Positions 60,338 to 64,000 of a stretch of 64,000 nt of DNA are shown here, piece by piece. Origin of the DNA: Lacunisphaera limnophila. Lineage in GTDB: Bacteria > Verrucomicrobiota > Verrucomicrobiia > Opitutales > Opitutaceae. Under the pieces are notes generated by a model. That model saw nothing but the letters and a program-made list of their open reading frames with translations, was not told the DNA's origin and did not search any database. The position numbers and the translations under genes were made by a program. Every line of letters starts with the position of its first letter. The first letter of the stretch is position 1. The DNA is taken from positions 1,922,001-1,986,000 of the forward strand of contig NZ_CP016094.1 of assembly GCF_001746835.1 (NCBI RefSeq). The letters are read 5' to 3'.

Positions 60338-61673
60338 CGCGAAAAAACGGCCGCCGGGCCGCCTGGCCTCGCGGATTCGCTGGCTGCTCGTGGGCCTGGC
60401 GGTTTTGCAGGCCGCTTTGACCGCGTGGGTGGGATGGATGCTGTTGCTCACCGCCGAAGAGCGCCTCAAGAACCAGTACTATGCGCACCTGCTCGAATAC
60501 GCGGCGCAGGCCGGGCCGACGGCACCGCTGCCGGCCGGGGTGATCCGCTATACTTCCCGCGAAGCAATCAGCGAGGCGCTGGGACTCGCGGCTCCGCCCA
60601 CGGAACGCGGTCTGTATCCTGCATTCCGCGACCCCGCGCAGCATCGGACCGAAGTGATGCACGGATTCCTCGATTACATGTACTGGTCGGACTGGGATGA
60701 GGAATATGTGATCTGGGTCGACTCGCCGGGGACGGGAGCAGCGGTGACCTGGCTCGTCAGTCCGGTCGACGAGTACTCCGACGCGATTGTCGGCTCGTTT
60801 CAAGTCGCGCTCCTGATCGCGGCGCTCGTCGTCATGGTGGTGTCGCTTACCGGAGCTTCGCTGATCGTCCAGTGGGCCTTGAAGCCGATCGTCGCTCTCG
60901 CCGAGCGGGTGCAGCAACGAAATCCCGACATCAAGGTCGCCGCGCTTGCCCCGGGACGGGCGGCGCGCGTCAACCCCGACGAAGTGGGTTTTCTCGAGGG
61001 AGCGTTGGAAGCCTACGAGGTGCGCCTGCGCGAGTCGTTCGCCCGGGAGCACGATTTCCTGGCGGATTGCAGTCACGAGTTGCGCACGCCGGTGGCCACC
61101 CTGAAAGGAGCGGTCGCGTTGCTGCAGACCAGCACGGATGACACGGCGCGGGAACGCTATTTCGGGCGGATCGAACGTTCCGTGCATCGCATGGAACGTT
61201 TGATCGAGATCTTTTTGATGGTCGCCCGGGAAGGCCGCCACCGGACGCCGACCCAGCCGGTAGACGCGGCCGGGGTGGTGGCGGAAGTGGTGGATGAAAT
61301 TCGCGCGCTCTATCCCACGCACCCGCTGCGGATTCAATTCTGTGCCGACCAAGCGGTGACGATCGAGTGCCACCGCGAAGTACTGGCCGTGTTGTGCCAC
61401 AACCTGATCGGCAACGCCTTCACCCATCTCCCGGGTGGCGAGTTGGGCGTGCGGGTGGATTCGATTGATGGCGAGGTGCGCTTGCGGGTTGAGGACGACG
61501 GTCCGGGACTGCCCGAGTTCAGGGATATCGCCGTGACACCGGCGCCGGGGCATGGGCATGGTTTGACACTCGTGGAACGCCTCTGCCGCACCCATGGCTG
61601 GCGGCTGACCAAGGTGCCGCGAGAGCAGGGAGGCACCTGCATCGAAGTGATCTTCCCCCGTGCGCACACCTGA
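60330..61673 (+). CDS. Two-component sensor histidine kinase
   Basis: 447 residues. One membrane helix lies near residues 17-40 and a second near 150-175, flanking a periplasmic domain of about 110 residues with the unusual acidic/aromatic stretch YMYWSDWDEEYVIWVDSPG. A HAMP-like region follows. The dimerisation domain has DCSHELRTP with phospho-acceptor His249; the ATPase domain has HNLIGNAFTH, EDDGPGLP and GHGHGLTLVERL. It should phosphorylate the adjacent OmpR-type regulator in response to a signal bound in the periplasm. The ligand is unknown. Confidence 0.93.
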   Translation: MNDAKKRPPGRLASRIRWLLVGLAVLQAALTAWVGWMLLLTAEERLKNQYYAHLLEYAAQAGPTAPLPAGVIRYTSREAISEALGLAAPPTERGLYPAFRDPAQHRTEVMHGFLDYMYWSDWDEEYVIWVDSPGTGAAVTWLVSPVDEYSDAIVGSFQVALLIAALVVMVVSLTGASLIVQWALKPIVALAERVQQRNPDIKVAALAPGRAARVNPDEVGFLEGALEAYEVRLRESFAREHDFLADCSHELRTPVATLKGAVALLQTSTDDTARERYFGRIERSVHRMERLIEIFLMVAREGRHRTPTQPVDAAGVVAEVVDEIRALYPTHPLRIQFCADQAVTIECHREVLAVLCHNLIGNAFTHLPGGELGVRVDSIDGEVRLRVEDDGPGLPEFRDIAVTPAPGHGHGLTLVERLCRTHGWRLTKVPREQGGTCIEVIFPRAHT

Positions 61674-61792
61674 GCGGACGTAGTGCGACAGGATTCGGCT
61701 ACAAACTACAAAGACTGACCGCGTCCGACTGCCTTCTTCGGCACATCCCGCCAGGCGACTCACTCAGCGGTTGTGCGCGACCGCAAGGCACG

Positions 61793-61812
61793 GCCCAGCT
61801 GGAGCTGGGCCC
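61793..61812. repeat. REP-like palindrome
   Basis: GGCCCAGC-TGGA-GCTGGGCC is a perfect eight-base-pair hairpin in the convergent spacer between the kinase and RNase E/G genes. No T run follows. It may end the two-component transcript or be an intergenic repeat. Confidence 0.45.
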
Positions 61813-61815
61813 TCC

Positions 61816-61847
61816 AAAAGAAAAGCGCCGGTCGGGTGACCGGCGCT
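61816..61847 (-). terminator. Intrinsic terminator of the RNase E/G gene
   Basis: AGCGCCGGTC (61824-61833) pairs perfectly with GACCGGCGCT (61838-61847); on the minus strand the hairpin is followed by TTTTCTTTT. It stands 48 bases past the stop codon of the RNase gene. Confidence 0.88.
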
Positions 61848-61895
61848 GAAAATAGCCCAACAACCAACAACGCTTAACCAAGAACCGAGTATCGC

Positions 61896-63638
61896 TCAGC
61901 GATACTCCTCATTCGTGTTCGCGTTGATGATCTTGAAGTTCTCCACGTGGTAGTTCGGGTCGGCCCGGAAGGCCAACTTCACGCCGAAGAGCTTCTCCAT
62001 GCGGACCAGGAGGTCGGAGTCCTCGGAGCGGAGGCGCTCGAGGATGCCGGGGTGGACGTGGACGCGGAGGCTGTACTCCTTGCCGTCCTTGCGCGCCTGG
62101 AGGCGGCGGGCGACGGAGCTGAGGCGGCGCTGGAGCTCGACGGACATCGTCGTGGCGCTCTTCACCGTGCCGCGGCCGTGGCAGTACGGGCAGGGCGTGT
62201 ACAAGTTGGCGCTCAGGCTCTCCTGCTGGCGCTGGCGCGTCATCTGCATGATGCCGAGCTGCGAGATGGGGAGGATGTGCGTCTTCGCCTTATCCTCGGC
62301 CATGAGCTCGACCATCTTGTCGTACACGGCGTTGCGGTGGCGCCGCTCCTTCATGTCGATGTAATCCATGATCACGAGGCCGCCGATGTTGCGGAGCCGG
62401 ATCTGGCGCGCGATCTCGACCGCGGCCTCCATGTTGACCTGGAAGATGGTGTTCTTCTCGTCGCCCGAGCGGCTCTTGTGGGAGCCGGTGTTGACGTCAA
62501 TGGAGATGAGGGCCTCGGTCTCGTCGATCACGATCTGGCCGCCGGAGGGCAGGGTGACCTTGCGCTGGAAGGTCTGCTCGATCTGGCGCTCGATGTTGTA
62601 GCGCTCGAAGACCGGGATGCTGTCCTTGTAGTAGGCGATCTTGCCGCGGGAGCGGGAGGAGATCTGGGAGACGAACTCCTGGGTGCGCTTGAAGTCGCTC
62701 TCGTCGTCGATCAGCACGCGGTCGATGTCCTCAGTAAGGAAGTCGCGGACGGTGCGCTCGACGATGTCGGGTTCCTGGTAGAGGTTGGACGGGGCGCGGT
62801 CGTGCTCCATCTTGTACATGATGGTCTCCCACTTCTTGAGCAGGAGGTGCAGGTCGCGGACGAAGTAGCGGGACTTCTTGCCCTCGCCCGCGGTGCGGAC
62901 GATGACGCCCATGCCCTCGGGGATGGTGAGCTCGTTGATGAGGGTCTTGAGGCGCTTGCGCTCCTGGGGATCCTCGATCTTGCGGGAAATGCCGCAGCCG
63001 TCGGAGAACGGGGTGAGGATGAGGTAGCGGCCGGGGAGAGAGAGGTTCGTCGTGGTGCGCGGGCCCTTGGTGCCGATGGGGCCCTTGGTGACCTGGATGA
63101 CGATCTCGGAGCCGGGGGGGTAGAGGCCGGGGATGTCCTTGACGGTGGGCTCGGCCTTGCGCTCGACGGCGCCCTTCTTCTTGTTCACGCGCACGACCTC
63201 GACGGAGGAGTCGGTGGCGGCGGGGAGCATGTCCCAGTAGTGGAGGAAGGCGTTCTTGGCGTAGCCGATGTCGACGAAGGCGGCCTTGAGGCCGGGGTCG
63301 AGGTTCTTGACGCGGCCCTTGTAGATGCCGCCGACCATGCGGTCGTCGGATTCGCGCTCGATCTCGAAGCGGTCGAGCTGGCCGTCAACGAGGAGCGCGA
63401 CGCGCTTCTCGAGGGGCTCGGAGTTGATGACGAGCTCGCGGAAGATGGCCTTTTCCTTGCGGAAAATGCCGAGGATCTTCTGAAGGATGGGCCGCTGGGC
63501 GGCGCGTTCCTTGGATTCGGCCTTCAGCTGGCCGGCCGTGAGGGGGTCGACTTGCTGGGCGCGGGGCGGTTGCGTGAGTTCCTCTTCACGTGAGGCGGCG
63601 TCCTGGGGGGCGCCGGAGGGGGCTGACTGATCGTTCAT
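61896..63638 (-). CDS. rng: Ribonuclease E/G family endoribonuclease
   Basis: 580 residues from the ATG at 63638. A charged N-terminal extension of about 50 residues leads an S1 domain ([37 protein letters not shown]). The 5'-sensor and RNase-H-like regions follow, with [20 protein letters not shown] and [17 protein letters not shown] containing the two magnesium-binding Asp residues. The Zn-link is [15 protein letters not shown]. It processes rRNA and mRNA from monophosphorylated ends. No long disordered C-terminal half is present, which favours RNase G over RNase E. It follows rodA in the same direction; an intrinsic terminator follows it. Confidence 0.94.
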   Translation of the reverse strand: MNDQSAPSGAPQDAASREEELTQPPRAQQVDPLTAGQLKAESKERAAQRPILQKILGIFRKEKAIFRELVINSEPLEKRVALLVDGQLDRFEIERESDDRMVGGIYKGRVKNLDPGLKAAFVDIGYAKNAFLHYWDMLPAATDSSVEVVRVNKKKGAVERKAEPTVKDIPGLYPPGSEIVIQVTKGPIGTKGPRTTTNLSLPGRYLILTPFSDGCGISRKIEDPQERKRLKTLINELTIPEGMGVIVRTAGEGKKSRYFVRDLHLLLKKWETIMYKMEHDRAPSNLYQEPDIVERTVRDFLTEDIDRVLIDDESDFKRTQEFVSQISSRSRGKIAYYKDSIPVFERYNIERQIEQTFQRKVTLPSGGQIVIDETEALISIDVNTGSHKSRSGDEKNTIFQVNMEAAVEIARQIRLRNIGGLVIMDYIDMKERRHRNAVYDKMVELMAEDKAKTHILPISQLGIMQMTRQRQQESLSANLYTPCPYCHGRGTVKSATTMSVELQRRLSSVARRLQARKDGKEYSLRVHVHPGILERLRSEDSDLLVRMEKLFGVKLAFRADPNYHVENFKIINANTNEEYR

Positions 63639-63745
63639 GGTGGGGGTGGTCCCTTTGGGTGTTGTCGGCAGGGCACCAGGTGCGGGCATGCGGCGCGCAG
63701 GAGATTCCGGCAGAGCGGTCAATATCGCGGGGTGGGCAGCACATG

Positions 63746-64000
63746 TCAGGTGTCCCTCCGGAAACGATAGACGCTTTGGACCAGTCCTTGCAGCAAGCAG
63801 CAGCTGAGCACGAAGGTGCCGCCGTAGCTGATAAATGGAAGCGGTATACCTTTCACCGGCACCAGCCCGATGGTCATGGCGATGTTCACGAACACGTGCA
63901 CGGCCAGGAGCGCCGTGACGCCCAGCGCCAGTAAGGCGCCGAAGCGGTCGCGGGCGAGGCCGGCGATCCGCAGTCCGTTCCACAACACCACGCCAAACAG
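63746..64000 (-). CDS. rodA: RodA (MrdB) peptidoglycan glycosyltransferase, C-terminal part only
   Basis: The frame is open from the right window edge to the stop at 63746 (84 residues seen, the N-terminal four fifths lie outside). The block [20 protein letters not shown] followed by [20 protein letters not shown] is the C-terminal SEDS signature, with the G-x-P-x-P-F-x-SYGG motif. V-P-V-K-G-I-P-L and the neighbouring RNase gene favour RodA over FtsW. It polymerises side-wall peptidoglycan in the elongasome. The spacer to the RNase gene is 107 bases. Confidence 0.88.
   Translation of the reverse strand: MFGVVLWNGLRIAGLARDRFGALLALGVTALLAVHVFVNIAMTIGLVPVKGIPLPFISYGGTFVLSCCLLQGLVQSVYRFRRDT

Noticed and set aside
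61947-63593. 548-codon plus-strand frame rich in Val, Asp, Gly and Leu
   Set aside because: It mirrors the codon bias of the RNase E/G gene on the opposite strand; it has no signature of a real protein.
1-64000. CRISPR array, phage genes, insertion sequences or integrase
   Set aside because: No regularly spaced repeats, transposase or integrase motifs, or terminal inverted repeats with target duplications were seen.

Overview
The window is a high-GC bacterial chromosome segment that most resembles an Opitutaceae-type member of the Verrucomicrobiota. The assignment rests on gene content: a PEP-CTERM protein, an adenosylcobalamin-dependent monomeric ribonucleotide reductase, an ADOP-type permease, GH2, GH29 and PL22-like carbohydrate enzymes, and many genes without a Shine-Dalgarno sequence. 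No rRNA, tRNA, CRISPR array, prophage or insertion sequence is visible.

Layout. (1) 1-17111 is a surface-polysaccharide locus. A minus-strand chain of tightly overlapping genes (8938 down to the left edge) encodes a methyltransferase, two polyprenyl-phosphate-sugar-synthase-like GT2 enzymes and four large GT-C-like membrane proteins. A divergent plus-strand chain (9065-13260) encodes an MptE-like/DUF115 protein and four GT2 glycosyltransferases. A convergent minus pair (13300-17111) encodes an initiating sugar-phosphate transferase and an O-antigen ligase/polymerase. (2) 17245-28318 is mostly housekeeping: a TVP38-like protein, xseA, an exported MsrB, a NamZ-like muramidase, a class I DAHP synthase, RlmM, NrdJ and a SpoU methyltransferase. 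(3) 28410-32013 holds an FAD oxidoreductase and then a DAHP synthase-pheA operon preceded by an apparent phenylalanine attenuator: a 29-codon leader with six Phe codons and one Tyr codon, mutually exclusive hairpins and an intrinsic terminator. (4) 32103-47041 is mixed: a PEP-CTERM protein, glgA, a PL22-like enzyme, araGH, an ADOP permease, YjbQ, a PEGA lipoprotein, an HODM-like protein, an Rnk-like factor and a cupin. (5) 47536-61673 is a carbohydrate and sensing region: GH2 beta-galactosidase, a Tat-exported Gfo/Idh/MocA oxidoreductase, a von Willebrand-like exported protein, a GH29 fucosidase fused to a sugar-isomerase-like TIM barrel, an RRM protein, and a TonB-dependent receptor of lower GC divergent from a two-component system. 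(6) 61896-64000 holds RNase E/G and the C-terminus of RodA, a cell-shape locus that continues beyond the window.

How the parts fit: regions 3 and 5 suggest an organism that makes its own aromatic amino acids under leader-peptide control and degrades plant or algal polysaccharide (arabinose, galactose, fucose and oligogalacturonate substrates are inferred from the families). It coats itself with a complex glycan built by region 1. The strongest previously unremarked element is the Phe leader/attenuator at 29613-29757; two further 5' leader structures (before nrdJ and before the small cupin gene) are weaker candidates.
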